A stretch of DNA of 23,035 nt from an uncultured Parabacteroides sp. Lineage in GTDB: Bacteria > Bacteroidota > Bacteroidia > Bacteroidales > Tannerellaceae. Below the pieces are notes generated by a model, which did no database searches, had not been told where the DNA came from, and saw only the letters and a program-made list of their open reading frames with translations. The translations under genes and the position numbers were made by a program. Positions 8,093-16,512 of this stretch are shown piece by piece (position 1 is the first letter of the stretch; each line of letters opens with the position of its first letter). The stretch covers positions 1 through 23,035 of the forward strand of contig CAMTPG010000006.1 in the NCBI GenBank assembly GCA_947074335.1. Reading direction: 5' to 3'.

Positions 8093-8299
8093 TTAGTCGG
8101 CCTGGTACTCTAAAATATCTGCGGGTTGACAATTTAGCTCTTTACAAATTGCTTCTAAGGTTGAAAAACGTATGGCTTTTGCCTTTCCTGTTTTTAAAAT
8201 GGAAAGATTTGCAGGCGTAATATCGATGCGTTCGGCCAGTTCGCCCAGCGAAATCTTTCGTTTTGCCATCATTACATCTAAATTTACTATTATAGCCAT
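8093..8299 (-). CDS. Small XRE/Cro-type DNA-binding regulator (YozG-like)
   Basis: The 68-residue protein is a single helix-turn-helix domain of the Cro/C1 type, in the small YozG-like group. It opens with MAIIVNLDVMMAKRK, has SLGELAERIDITPANLSILKTG as the HTH with its recognition helix, then AIRFSTLEAICKELNCQPADILEY. There is no sensor or dimerisation domain beyond this. Regulators of this group are usually encoded next to a DUF2975 membrane protein. Here the DUF2975 gene is two genes upstream on the same strand, with sppA in between and 49 bases from sppA's stop to this start. It probably controls its own operon, by analogy. Confidence 0.92.
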   Translation of the reverse strand: MAIIVNLDVMMAKRKISLGELAERIDITPANLSILKTGKAKAIRFSTLEAICKELNCQPADILEYQAD

Positions 8300-8348
8300 A
8301 AGTTATGTTTTACAAACGCTTTGCGAATGTGATTATTGATTATTGTGT

Positions 8349-10127
8349 TTAGTTTAATTCCATTTCATGCGGAATGCGAGCCAGGATACCGGTTTCATTT
8401 TTCATCCGGTTGATGGTACGGAATAATGTATATTCTTCGCCCATTACACTTTTGATTACCGAAAGTTTTACTTCATCCAGTTTTTTCTCCATCATTTTGG
8501 TGAAGAAATCTTTCGGAGCATCGGCCAGCATTACCGAATAGTCTGTCAGCTCGGCCAGTTCGGCTGCCGATTTAAGCGCTTCGCGGATGCCGCCTAATTC
8601 GTCTACCAGTCCCAATTCAACGCCCTGTTCGCCGCTCCATACGCGTCCCTGACCGATTACATTGATTTCTTCTACGGTTTTGCCACGGCCTTCGGCACAG
8701 CGTTTCAGGAATAAGGCATAGGTGCTTTCTACGGATTTTTGGATTAAGGCCTTTTCATCTTCGCGCATCGGACGAAGATCATCACCTAAATCAGAATATG
8801 TATTGGTTTTCACGATATCGGTTGTAACACCTATTTTGCCCAGAATACCTGAAAAGTTGGGGAACATGCCATATACACCGATCGAACCTGTCAGTGTGGT
8901 GGGTTCGGCAAAGATTTTGCTGGCTCCGCACGAAATATAATAACCTCCCGAAGCGGCCAGATTACCCATTGAGATAACGATCGGTTTCACTGCTTTTAAA
9001 TCAACAACGGCTTTCCAGATTTGTTCCGAAATATAAGCACTTCCGCCCGGCGAGTTTACGCGCAATACCACGGCTTTCACCGATTCGTCGAATTGCAGTT
9101 TGCGGATCTGTACTGCCAGTTCTTCATTGATGACGGTTTCGTCGCTCGGCATTCCCGGAATAGTAGATGATCCCTTTTCCTTAATTGTGCCTTCTGCATA
9201 CAACAGCGCCACTTTATCTTTATGCTCTTTCTCTTTAACCTCGATGCTGGCTACTTTGGCCGGGCTGGCAGTTTTCAGTTTGCTTTCTGCTTCCTGTCCG
9301 AGCAGAGCTTTCAGTTTGTTTTCCACCTCAAAGCGGTAACACAGTTGGTCTGCCAGTTTGTATGCTATGGCATTTGTGGCTTCGCCCATTGCCAGACCGT
9401 TATTCAGGTAACTGTTCAGACTGTCAGCCTGAATTTCGCGGCTTTCTTCAATGGCTGAAGTAATGCTGCCCCAGATGCTGCCCATGTACGAATTGATTTG
9501 TTCGCGATTGGCTTCGCTGAATTTCTTTTCGATGAAAGGCTCAACCGCACTTTTATAAGTACCTACTTTGAAGATTTCCATTTTAACACCGATTTTTTCG
9601 CTCAGCTCCACAAAGAACATGCCCTGACTGGCCAAACCTACCAATGCAACCGATCCTAACGGATTCAGAAATACAGAGTCGGCAATGCTGCAAACATAAT
9701 AGTCGCCCTGCGAATAAGAATCGCCGTAGGCATAAATAAATTTGCCGCTCTCTTTGAAATCGGCCAGCTCTTTACGCAAAGCCTGCAGATTGGCAACACC
9801 GCTGCTTATGCCGTTTGCTTCAATATAAATACCTTTAATTTTATCATTCCGTTTAGCTCTGCGGATAGCCTGAGTCATCTGGTTTAACGACAAAGAATTG
9901 CCCTCGGCCAGCCCCAGCAGTTCAGAGAAAGAATTAGAAGCACTCTGATCGGGAAAACTTCCTTTCAGATCGATTTTCATAATCGTGTCGTCTTTCGGTT
10001 TATAAGCACTTTCAGATGATGAACTTACTAAGCCGATAATCATAAATACGCCGACTAAAATAATCACACCTGCTGCTATTAACACGCCAAAAGCAGAGGC
10101 AAATACGGTTTTAAAAAACTGTTTCAT
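8349..10127 (-). CDS. sppA: SppA, signal peptide peptidase (long, 67K-type)
   Basis: SppA is a membrane-bound serine protease with a Ser/Lys dyad that degrades cleaved signal peptides. The 592-residue protein has an N-terminal membrane anchor (residues about 10-35) and two ClpP-like halves, as in the long E. coli form. By position the general base is Lys192 in KVGTYKSAVEPF and the nucleophile is Ser393 in GNLAASGGYYISCGA. RVNSPGGSAYISEQIW and GSIGVYGMFPNFSG also fit the family. It is 13 bases downstream of the DUF2975 gene and 49 bases upstream of the XRE gene, so the three look cotranscribed. The unusual feature is this position between two genes that normally pair directly. Confidence 0.95.
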   Translation of the reverse strand: MKQFFKTVFASAFGVLIAAGVIILVGVFMIIGLVSSSSESAYKPKDDTIMKIDLKGSFPDQSASNSFSELLGLAEGNSLSLNQMTQAIRRAKRNDKIKGIYIEANGISSGVANLQALRKELADFKESGKFIYAYGDSYSQGDYYVCSIADSVFLNPLGSVALVGLASQGMFFVELSEKIGVKMEIFKVGTYKSAVEPFIEKKFSEANREQINSYMGSIWGSITSAIEESREIQADSLNSYLNNGLAMGEATNAIAYKLADQLCYRFEVENKLKALLGQEAESKLKTASPAKVASIEVKEKEHKDKVALLYAEGTIKEKGSSTIPGMPSDETVINEELAVQIRKLQFDESVKAVVLRVNSPGGSAYISEQIWKAVVDLKAVKPIVISMGNLAASGGYYISCGASKIFAEPTTLTGSIGVYGMFPNFSGILGKIGVTTDIVKTNTYSDLGDDLRPMREDEKALIQKSVESTYALFLKRCAEGRGKTVEEINVIGQGRVWSGEQGVELGLVDELGGIREALKSAAELAELTDYSVMLADAPKDFFTKMMEKKLDEVKLSVIKSVMGEEYTLFRTINRMKNETGILARIPHEMELN

Positions 10128-10140
10128 ACTTTTTCTTTAT

Positions 10141-10821
10141 TTAAATAGTTAACTCCTGTTCATTTTTCATTTTCAGTCCGATGGCAAAAGCCTCAGCCAC
10201 CAGAAAAGCAATAATGCCATTGGTGAAAACAGACAGATCCAACGTGCCGCCTGTCGAGAAATTATAATTTGCCAGATCCAGCTCTTTCTGCAATAGTGAT
10301 GTATCCAGGTATTGAACCAGAATATAAATGATGCCGATCAGCACCAGTCCGCTGCCGATTTTTCGTAATCGGGAAATGTTGAGATCCGTAAATATTTCGG
10401 CTTTGCGTACCGAATTTATCAGAGCCAGAAACCAGCCGATAACGGCAATCAGTATAAATAATGTGCAGATGCCAAAAAGGATATCCCACCAGTTTGCCGA
10501 TTTATCCGGAACAATCAGGTTCACTTTTGTAATTTCTACCGGAATGTATTTTCCCGTATTCACATCATAAACCGAATCACGTAATAATTGATTTTGCGCC
10601 TGTTTCTGAAACAGTGTAACATCGTAAACACGTTTGCCTGCTTCAACGACCGAAGCCGTTGCCGGCTGTCCGTTATGTCTTTCATTCATGCTGAGTCCTT
10701 CATTCATGCCTTCCATGAACGAGGTGCTTATTTCATGCCATGACGACCAGGTTTGATATACTGTATTTGCACAGAGTGCAATCAGCAGCAGATAAGTAAA
10801 AATCATTAAACGTCTTTCCAT
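10141..10821 (-). CDS. DUF2975-like membrane protein
   Basis: The 226-residue protein has an N-terminal membrane segment (IFTYLLLIALCANTVY), a soluble loop of about 85 residues and three further membrane segments from about residue 112 on. Between them is the linker SVRKAEIFTDLNISRLRKIG, typical of DUF2975 (where F..+N...LR.IG recurs). The C-terminal EQELTI also fits that family. Members are of unknown function and usually sit next to a small YozG-like XRE regulator. The pair is thought to form a membrane-linked regulatory unit, but this is not proven. Here the regulator is encoded after sppA. A likely promoter lies upstream at 10872-10903. Confidence 0.8.
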   Translation of the reverse strand: MERRLMIFTYLLLIALCANTVYQTWSSWHEISTSFMEGMNEGLSMNERHNGQPATASVVEAGKRVYDVTLFQKQAQNQLLRDSVYDVNTGKYIPVEITKVNLIVPDKSANWWDILFGICTLFILIAVIGWFLALINSVRKAEIFTDLNISRLRKIGSGLVLIGIIYILVQYLDTSLLQKELDLANYNFSTGGTLDLSVFTNGIIAFLVAEAFAIGLKMKNEQELTI

Positions 10822-10871
10822 AACCGTGATATTAATTGTATTTCAATTATTAATTATCGTTTATCGATATG

Positions 10872-10903
10872 CAAATGAAAATATAATATTTTAAACTACC
10901 AAA
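10872..10903 (-). promoter_or_regulatory. Predicted promoter of DUF2975-sppA-XRE
   Basis: On the minus strand TTTG (10900-10903) is followed after 20 bases by TTCATTTG (10872-10879), one mismatch from TAnnTTTG. The same mismatch position and spacing occur in the promoter of the nearby DUF3836-like gene. The leader would be about 45 bases. Confidence 0.45.
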
Positions 10904-11058
10904 TAAATTTATTGTTTTTCGATAAAAAAATTATGTTTTACGGGAATTTTATGTTGAGGTTATCGGATACTTATTGTATGATTTAGCAATTTGAATATTG
11001 TCGGATTACAGTCGGGTGGAAAAAATGAGGCAACCGGTTTATAAACGGATACCGATGC

Positions 11059-11105
11059 AATAAAAATTCCACTGCAGTGCAATTTTTATTTCACTGCAGT
11101 GGAAT
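11059..11105 (-). terminator. Strong hairpin terminator of the DUF2461 gene, made of two palindromes
   Basis: On the minus strand a perfect 14-pair stem, ATTCCACTGCAGTG with CACTGCAGTGGAAT (11066-11079 and 11092-11105), is followed by TTTTATT, which suits Rho-independent termination. It begins about 35 bases past the DUF2461 stop. Each arm is itself the palindrome CACTGCAGTG, and a second fold pairs AATAAAAATT (11059-11068) with AATTTTTATT (11081-11090). Confidence 0.7.
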
Positions 11106-11139
11106 CCGAATTTCATAACGATGTGGGTTTTTTCAGCTG

Positions 11140-11820
11140 TTATACGCGGCCGGCAAATTCGTCGACCGAAAAATTCAGAAAGCGGTTCAACAGCTGTACC
11201 TTCTTGTATATTTTTTCAGTTTTATCCAGCCAGTCGGCCGAATCGAAAAAAGAATCATTCGTTTGATGCACCACACAAAAATCTTTATGCTTGAGTATTT
11301 CGGCGCAGGACGAATCAGCCGGATAGCCTGCCGGCACCCGTTTTAAAGTCTCTCCTTCAAGTTGCGGAAAGAACTGTCTGAATTCGGGATCATTGAGAAT
11401 CTCTTCAAATTCATCGATATTCTCATAAATATCTTTGCGTACCACTTTCAATACCGGTGGTGGCGGGCACCATAATCCGCCCGAAAGCATGCAACGGCCA
11501 GGTTCCAGATGCAGATAATAACCGGCACGGTCACTTTTACGTCCGCCCGGAGCAGCCATATAGGCGCTGAAATGTACTTTGTAAGGTGTTTTATCGGGCG
11601 AGAAACGAATATCCCGATAGATGCGGAACAGACAATCTTTGGCCTGAAGTCCGGCAATTTCTGCATCGAAAGTGGCGATGCGGCCGATGACATCCTGCAC
11701 TTCGCGAACAAATTCCTTTTGTAAAAGTGTATAGCGTGTTTTGTTTTGCTGGAACCAGTCGCGATTATTATTTATGCGAAGCTCGCCCAGAAAAGCTAAA
11801 ATCTCTTTGTTTGCATTCAT
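11140..11820 (-). CDS. DUF2461 family protein
   Basis: The 226-residue protein matches the DUF2461 (TIGR02453-type) family, which is widespread in Bacteroidota and of unknown function. Characteristic segments are the N-terminal FLGELRINNNRDWFQQNKTRY, the central LFRIYRDIRFSPDKTPYKVHFSAY, the GGRKSDRAGYYLHLEPG strand region, and GGLWCPPPPVLKVVRKDI. The length is usual for the family. There is no signal peptide or membrane segment, so it should be cytoplasmic. It stands alone: the patatin gene ends 68 bases upstream on the same strand, and a strong terminator follows. A promoter was not clearly seen, so cotranscription with the patatin gene is possible. Confidence 0.9.
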   Translation of the reverse strand: MNANKEILAFLGELRINNNRDWFQQNKTRYTLLQKEFVREVQDVIGRIATFDAEIAGLQAKDCLFRIYRDIRFSPDKTPYKVHFSAYMAAPGGRKSDRAGYYLHLEPGRCMLSGGLWCPPPPVLKVVRKDIYENIDEFEEILNDPEFRQFFPQLEGETLKRVPAGYPADSSCAEILKHKDFCVVHQTNDSFFDSADWLDKTEKIYKKVQLLNRFLNFSVDEFAGRV

Positions 11821-11888
11821 AAAACGGTACGGCTTAAATTGTTGTGTAAAAGTAATAAATAAACAGAGAACCCGGCTGTTTCCGGCTT

Positions 11889-14099
11889 TTAAAATGAATA
11901 GCCCAGATTCAGCATAAACTGCACATTTGTATTCTGACTGGACATGCCCAGTGATGCACTCAGCGGACCGGCAAAACTATTATAGGCATAACCGATGCTG
12001 CCGCCCCAGATACTTTTTCCGTTTAGAAGATGAAAAAAGTTATCGTGATGAAGTGCATAATTGCCGATCAGCGAAATGTAATTACGCGATCCGATGCGCT
12101 GTCTGAGCTGCAGACGGGCAACACCGATGGCATTTCCCATAATTTCTACCCGGTTCATTCCGGCAAAAGGAAGCTGTTGCGGTAAAAAACGTCCGAAGGT
12201 CTCGCCACCCATAGCATTTAAAAAGGGATAAGCCAGATTTCCTCCGATCAGAACACGGCCATAAACAGAAGGCAATAAACTCAAATGCGAATTGAGCGGA
12301 ACCACAAACATAAAATTCGCATTCACGGCCGAGAAGGGAGCCGCTTTGCGGTATTTTACAAAATTGTCGGTATAAAGCGAATATTCGCCATGCAATGTAA
12401 CGCCGCGTGTGGGAAAATACCGGCGGTCTAACGTTTCGAGATGTGCTGAAGCGAAATAACTGATAAATCCTTCCGGGCGTACATTATATATATCATTGCC
12501 GCTTGTGTACATAAAGTTGGTATATCTGAAATATTCATAGCGCAAACCTACTTTGAATTTAAAATTCATCCAATTCATATCCGAATAACCAAATTCGGCA
12601 AAATGATGCGTATAATTGGTATTGAAAGAGCGCTTGCCTTTCGTATAAATATTCAGATCCTGATATAAAAACTGATAAGCCAGATTGAAATTGCGCAAAG
12701 GCGAACGTTCGATGGCATAATCGAGTCGGGCATAGGATGTTTTACCGCCCACACGTCCTGTAAATCCAAATTTGTTGAGATTTCGTTTTCGGTAATCGAA
12801 GGTAATATTGGCTAAAACAGCCGCCACTTCGTCGGTATCAAAACGCAATCCGAAGTTTACCGAACTGACTGATTTCGGTTGCAAAATCCAGACCAGATCA
12901 TCCTCATCCTCACCGGTAAGTTTATAATTTACATAAGCATAACTGTTTGTGCCAACCAGAATGGTCATGGCATTATGCAGCTCTTTCAGTGTTATCCAGC
13001 TGTTCTCTTTCAGTTTGCTGATGCGCTTCAGCCATTTAATATCGAGCGGGTCGGCACCTTCGAAACTGATATGGCGAATATAAAAACTGTCGGTTTCCAG
13101 CACCGGACGTTTAGTCAGATCCTCTTCCCGGCGTGTCAGACTCACTGTATCGGGTATGCCGATCAGCTCTTTTAGTGCCAGAATTTCGTCCCAGTGATTA
13201 CGCGCCTCATTCTCGCCGCGCAGAATCATGGTATCAATAGCTGTCTGCGAAAAACTGGCTGAGCGATACGGTTCCATATCGGGACGAAATAACAGATCGG
13301 TGTCTTCCGTATTTTTGGCATATTTATCGTAGCCGTGCAGCGCAATAATCTGGGTGAGTACATCGCCCGGCGAATAAAGTCGCTCATACTGACGCAAATC
13401 GCTGGTGGCCAAATCTACTCCGATGATAATATCGGCGCCCATCTGTATGGCAATATCTGCCGGATAATTGTTGTTTAATCCGCCGTCAACCAGTACCATG
13501 CTGTCCAGGCGCACCGGCGTAAATACAGCCGGAATTGCCATGCTGGCGCGCATGGCTTCGGGCAGACTGCCATGATCGAACACATAATCTTTGCCGGTTA
13601 CCAGATCGACTGCCACGCAGGCAAAAGGTGTGTTGAAGGTTTTAAAATCGACCGAATCGTGATAACCGATGGTCAGATTTGAGAACATATTTTGCAGATT
13701 CTGCCCTTTAATCATACCGTTTATCACCCGGTCTTTTTTCTCTTTGCCGAAAGGCAGTGAAAGAATATACCGCTCAGAAATTTCCTTTTCCGGAAAATAC
13801 TGGCTGTTACGTTTTACCCGGTCGCTGAGCAGCATTTCCCAATCCTGCGTGCGCACCATATTTTCAATCTCTTCGGGCGTATAACCAATGGCATATAATC
13901 CGCCCACAATAGCGCCCATACTGGTTCCGGCCACCATATCAATCGGAATGCCGGCCTCTTCAAGCACCTTCATTACACCGATGTGAGCCACACCTTTCGC
14001 GCCGCCGCCGCCCAATACAAGAGCTACTTTTTTACGCTCTTCAGCTTTTAACGGGAAAAGAATAAGCAGGCTCAGGATGAAACATAACCATTTAGTCAT
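11889..14099 (-). CDS. Patatin-like phospholipase with C-terminal outer-membrane barrel (PlpD-like)
   Basis: The 736-residue protein begins with a signal peptide (LCFILSLLILFPLKAEE). The patatin domain follows at about residues 24-330, with the oxyanion motif GGGGAKG (30-36), the nucleophile Ser60 in GTSMG, and the dyad Asp205 in VDGGLNNNYP. All catalytic elements are present. A POTRA-like stretch (FYIRHISFEGADPLDIKWLKR and on, about 345-425) leads into a 16-strand-type surface-antigen barrel ending in terminal Phe (MLNLGYSF), as outer-membrane proteins do. The layout is that of the PlpD type, also called type Vd autotransporters, where the lipase is carried by its own barrel. It probably acts on phospholipids. 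Whether the lipase faces the periplasm or the surface is not shown. Confidence 0.93.
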   Translation of the reverse strand: MTKWLCFILSLLILFPLKAEERKKVALVLGGGGAKGVAHIGVMKVLEEAGIPIDMVAGTSMGAIVGGLYAIGYTPEEIENMVRTQDWEMLLSDRVKRNSQYFPEKEISERYILSLPFGKEKKDRVINGMIKGQNLQNMFSNLTIGYHDSVDFKTFNTPFACVAVDLVTGKDYVFDHGSLPEAMRASMAIPAVFTPVRLDSMVLVDGGLNNNYPADIAIQMGADIIIGVDLATSDLRQYERLYSPGDVLTQIIALHGYDKYAKNTEDTDLLFRPDMEPYRSASFSQTAIDTMILRGENEARNHWDEILALKELIGIPDTVSLTRREEDLTKRPVLETDSFYIRHISFEGADPLDIKWLKRISKLKENSWITLKELHNAMTILVGTNSYAYVNYKLTGEDEDDLVWILQPKSVSSVNFGLRFDTDEVAAVLANITFDYRKRNLNKFGFTGRVGGKTSYARLDYAIERSPLRNFNLAYQFLYQDLNIYTKGKRSFNTNYTHHFAEFGYSDMNWMNFKFKVGLRYEYFRYTNFMYTSGNDIYNVRPEGFISYFASAHLETLDRRYFPTRGVTLHGEYSLYTDNFVKYRKAAPFSAVNANFMFVVPLNSHLSLLPSVYGRVLIGGNLAYPFLNAMGGETFGRFLPQQLPFAGMNRVEIMGNAIGVARLQLRQRIGSRNYISLIGNYALHHDNFFHLLNGKSIWGGSIGYAYNSFAGPLSASLGMSSQNTNVQFMLNLGYSF

Positions 14100-14147
14100 C
14101 GGATAATTTGATTAGAGAGATACTGTTTGATGATTCAATTATGAATG

Positions 14148-14179
14148 CAAACTTACAACTGATTTTATTATCCTACAAA
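14148..14179 (-). promoter_or_regulatory. Predicted promoter of the patatin gene
   Basis: On the minus strand TTTG (14176-14179) is followed after exactly 20 bases by TAAGTTTG (14148-14155), an exact match to both Bacteroidota elements. The leader would be about 40 bases. Confidence 0.65.
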
Positions 14180-14246
14180 CCGTTTCGGGTAAATAGCAGG
14201 TTTGTAATGCATATAAATTCGTCTATTTTATTTTGCTGTGCGAGAA

Positions 14247-14273
14247 ATGTTAAACATATACTTATTATATTTG
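14247..14273 (+). promoter_or_regulatory. Predicted promoter of the five-gene metal-uptake unit, with a small dyad
   Basis: TATATTTG (14266-14273) matches the -7 element. The palindrome ATGTTAAACAT (14247-14257) lies just upstream, where a repressor or activator could touch RNA polymerase. No -33 TTTG is seen at the usual distance, so an activator may be needed. Transcription from here leaves a leader of only about 20 bases, too short for a cobalamin or molybdenum-cofactor riboswitch. Confidence 0.45.
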
Positions 14274-14298
14274 TTACATTTATATAAATTTATAGTTC

Positions 14299-15426
14299 AT
14301 GCGAATGGCTCAGGTTTACTCAATCGGACTAATCTTTCTGATACTTTTTTGTGTAACCCAATGTGATATTCACACAAAAGAAGAAACAAACTCTCGGGAG
14401 ATTACAGATTTTCAGGGTCGTAAAGTGCTGATACCGGATACAATAAATCGTATTATCTGTATCCGGCCCGGTTGTGTGCGTCTGGTAACCATGGGTGGCG
14501 GCATTTCATTTATATCGGGTGTTGAAGAGGGCGAAATCAGCGATGCCCGTTTTACGCATACCAAGGCTTTTCCCGAAATCAAACAGCTGGATGTGATTGG
14601 TCCGCGTTTTGGCGGCGATCCCGAATTGATACTGGGCAATGCGCCGGATCTGATTTTTATGACTACCACCACTGCCGATGCAGCTGATGCTTTGCAGGAA
14701 AAGCTGCGCATTCCGGTAGTTACACTCGAAGCCGGCGATCTGGGAAACAACTACGATCAGTTTTGCCACTCACTGCAATTAATCGGCGAGGTGTTGGGCA
14801 CCACGACACATACCGATTCGCTGCTGGCTTATATTGAAGATCAAAAACAACAGCTTCGCGGGCGTATTCCCGATTCGGACGGCGTAAAAACCTATATCGG
14901 TGCAATCACCTATAAAGGCGAGCGCGATTTAACGGCAACCGATCCCTATTATCCGGCACTGACATTCATCGGCACCGAAAATGTGGCAGCCGGCGTTGAT
15001 TCATCAAAAGTATCGCCTATCACCGGCACCTTTGTCGATTTTGAGCAGATCATTCAGTGGGATCCCGATTATATCTTTGTGGATCGTGGCGGCGTGGCGC
15101 TGGTGGATCGTGATTTTCGCACACGTCCGGCAATCGGTGCGTTGCTGAAAGCTTATCGCGACAATCAGATTTATATGGTCTGGCCTTACAATAATTATCA
15201 TAATAATTTCGAAGTGATGCTGCTTAATGCCTGGTATATGGGTAAATGCATTTATCCTGAATCCTTTGCCGATGTGAATATTCGCGATAAAGGGAACGAA
15301 ATATTTTATCAATGTTACGGCATTCCGATATTTGATGAAATGGAAGAGTATTGGGGCAGTTACCGGCAACTGGATTATTCAAAACCGCCGGCAGAATCCA
15401 CGACAGTTAAATCACTCTTTCATTAA
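14299..15426 (+). CDS. Periplasmic substrate-binding protein of a FecCD-type metal/chelate ABC importer
   Basis: The 375-residue protein starts with a hydrophobic export signal that ends in VTQC (Cys22). It may be a lipoprotein anchored in the membrane, although Gln before the Cys is unusual for a lipobox. The mature part belongs to the BtuF/FepB/TroA-like fold for iron complexes, heme, cobalamin or molybdate. It opens with ITDFQGRKVLIPDTINRIICI, then shows GGDPELILGNAPDLIFM, the long middle helix, IQWDPDYIFVDRG and the C-terminal NNYHNNFEVMLLNAWYMGKCIYP. This last segment resembles binding proteins common in methanogens and other anaerobes. The permease gene follows after 15 bases. The substrate cannot be read from the sequence. 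M3 at 14305 is an alternative start. Confidence 0.9.
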   Translation: MRMAQVYSIGLIFLILFCVTQCDIHTKEETNSREITDFQGRKVLIPDTINRIICIRPGCVRLVTMGGGISFISGVEEGEISDARFTHTKAFPEIKQLDVIGPRFGGDPELILGNAPDLIFMTTTTADAADALQEKLRIPVVTLEAGDLGNNYDQFCHSLQLIGEVLGTTTHTDSLLAYIEDQKQQLRGRIPDSDGVKTYIGAITYKGERDLTATDPYYPALTFIGTENVAAGVDSSKVSPITGTFVDFEQIIQWDPDYIFVDRGGVALVDRDFRTRPAIGALLKAYRDNQIYMVWPYNNYHNNFEVMLLNAWYMGKCIYPESFADVNIRDKGNEIFYQCYGIPIFDEMEEYWGSYRQLDYSKPPAESTTVKSLFH

Positions 15427-15441
15427 AAACCCATTTGTAAG

Positions 15442-16512
15442 ATGTCTGATCAACTTGAAAATACCTATAAAAAATACAGGCGCAGAAACGGCTATGTCAT
15501 GATTGCCATTCTGCTGTTTATGATTCTGTCCGTTTCGGTTTCGGTCTGTATCGGCGGTACAGCCGTGGGTTGGCAGGATGTGAAAGCGGTGTTGCTGGGC
15601 AAAGCCTCGTCGAGTGCCTGGCAGATTATTGTAAACCTCCGACTGCCCCGCATTGTGGCAGCACTGGTATGCGGCTGGGCACTGGCTATTTCGGGTTGTG
15701 TTATGCAGATTATCCTGCGTAATCCGCTGGCATCGCCCTATACACTGGGTCTTTCCAATGCTGCAGCATTCGGTGCTTCGCTGGCTATTGTGTTTGGCAG
15801 TGTGGCTTCGAAAGTGCCCAAATCGGGCGATATGGCCATGGTTACCAATCCCTATCTGGTTACCGTTTGTGCTTTTGCCTGCAGTCTGTTTGCACTGATG
15901 CTGATTTTACTGATCGCCAGATCACTGAGCGGTGATCCGCAAACTATTATTCTGGCCGGTATCATCATCAGTTCCATATTTGGTGCGGCATTGAGCGGCA
16001 TGCAGTATGTGGCCAGTGCCACACAGCTGGCTTCGATTGTGTTCTGGAGTTTTGGCGATTTGGGGCATACCAACTGGACCGGCATTCTGATTAATTGTGT
16101 ATTGGTATTTCCGGCATCGGCCTGCATGTATTTTAACCGGTGGAATTATCGCGCCATCAGCGCAGGCGATGAATATGCCCAAAGCATCGGGGTAAATCCG
16201 AATCGTACCCGCATGACGGGATTAACCTTAGCTACCTTGTGTACCTCGGTGGTGGTTTCCTTTTTTGGCGTAATTGCTTTTATCGGACTGGTCGTGCCGC
16301 ATATGGTACGTCGCTGCATTGGCAATAATGAAGAATTTCTGATTCCGGTCTCAGCCCTGTTCGGTGCTACTTTTCTGCTGATTTGCGATACACTGGCCCG
16401 TACGGTTTTATCGCCAATCATTATTCCGGTGGGCATCATCACCTCGATATTCGGAGCCCCGTTTTTCCTGTTTATCTTATTAAAACGAAGAAGAAGTCAT
16501 GCTATCCATTGA
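15442..16512 (+). CDS. FecCD-family ABC transporter permease
   Basis: The 356-residue protein spans the inner membrane with about ten helices and forms the channel of a type II ABC importer (BtuC/FhuB/FecCD fold). Family hallmarks are LRLPRIVAALVCGWALAISG, the coupling segment QIILRNPLASPYTLGLSNAAAFGASL, WSFGDLGHTNW and FFGVIAFIGLVVPHMVRR, followed by GATFLLICDTLART. This family handles siderophores, heme and cobalamin, and also molybdate/tungstate in the Haemophilus MolBC system. The 3' end overlaps the ATPase gene by 14 bases, which points to translational coupling. Confidence 0.95.
   Translation: MSDQLENTYKKYRRRNGYVMIAILLFMILSVSVSVCIGGTAVGWQDVKAVLLGKASSSAWQIIVNLRLPRIVAALVCGWALAISGCVMQIILRNPLASPYTLGLSNAAAFGASLAIVFGSVASKVPKSGDMAMVTNPYLVTVCAFACSLFALMLILLIARSLSGDPQTIILAGIIISSIFGAALSGMQYVASATQLASIVFWSFGDLGHTNWTGILINCVLVFPASACMYFNRWNYRAISAGDEYAQSIGVNPNRTRMTGLTLATLCTSVVVSFFGVIAFIGLVVPHMVRRCIGNNEEFLIPVSALFGATFLLICDTLARTVLSPIIIPVGIITSIFGAPFFLFILLKRRRSHAIH

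Larger units (their letters stand above)
10822..11139. other. Gene-free, AT-rich stretch with promoter and terminator
   Basis: These 318 bases separate the DUF2461 gene from the DUF2975 gene, both on the minus strand. They contain the predicted promoter for the DUF2975-sppA-XRE set (10872-10903) and the strong palindromic terminator of the DUF2461 gene (11059-11105). A perfect 10-base palindrome GTTTATAAAC lies near 11038. No coding sequence is evident. A 12-codon plus-strand frame just before the hairpin was considered and rejected. Confidence 0.6.

Noticed and set aside
11030..11067. A 12-codon frame followed by a hairpin, looking like an attenuator leader peptide
   Set aside because: No plus-strand gene follows. 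The hairpin fits better as terminator of the minus-strand DUF2461 gene, and the peptide has no run of one regulatory amino acid.
14100..14298. Cobalamin or molybdenum-cofactor riboswitch upstream of the importer genes
   Set aside because: The predicted transcription start leaves only about 20 bases of leader, and no B12-box-like or Moco-like conserved core was seen.
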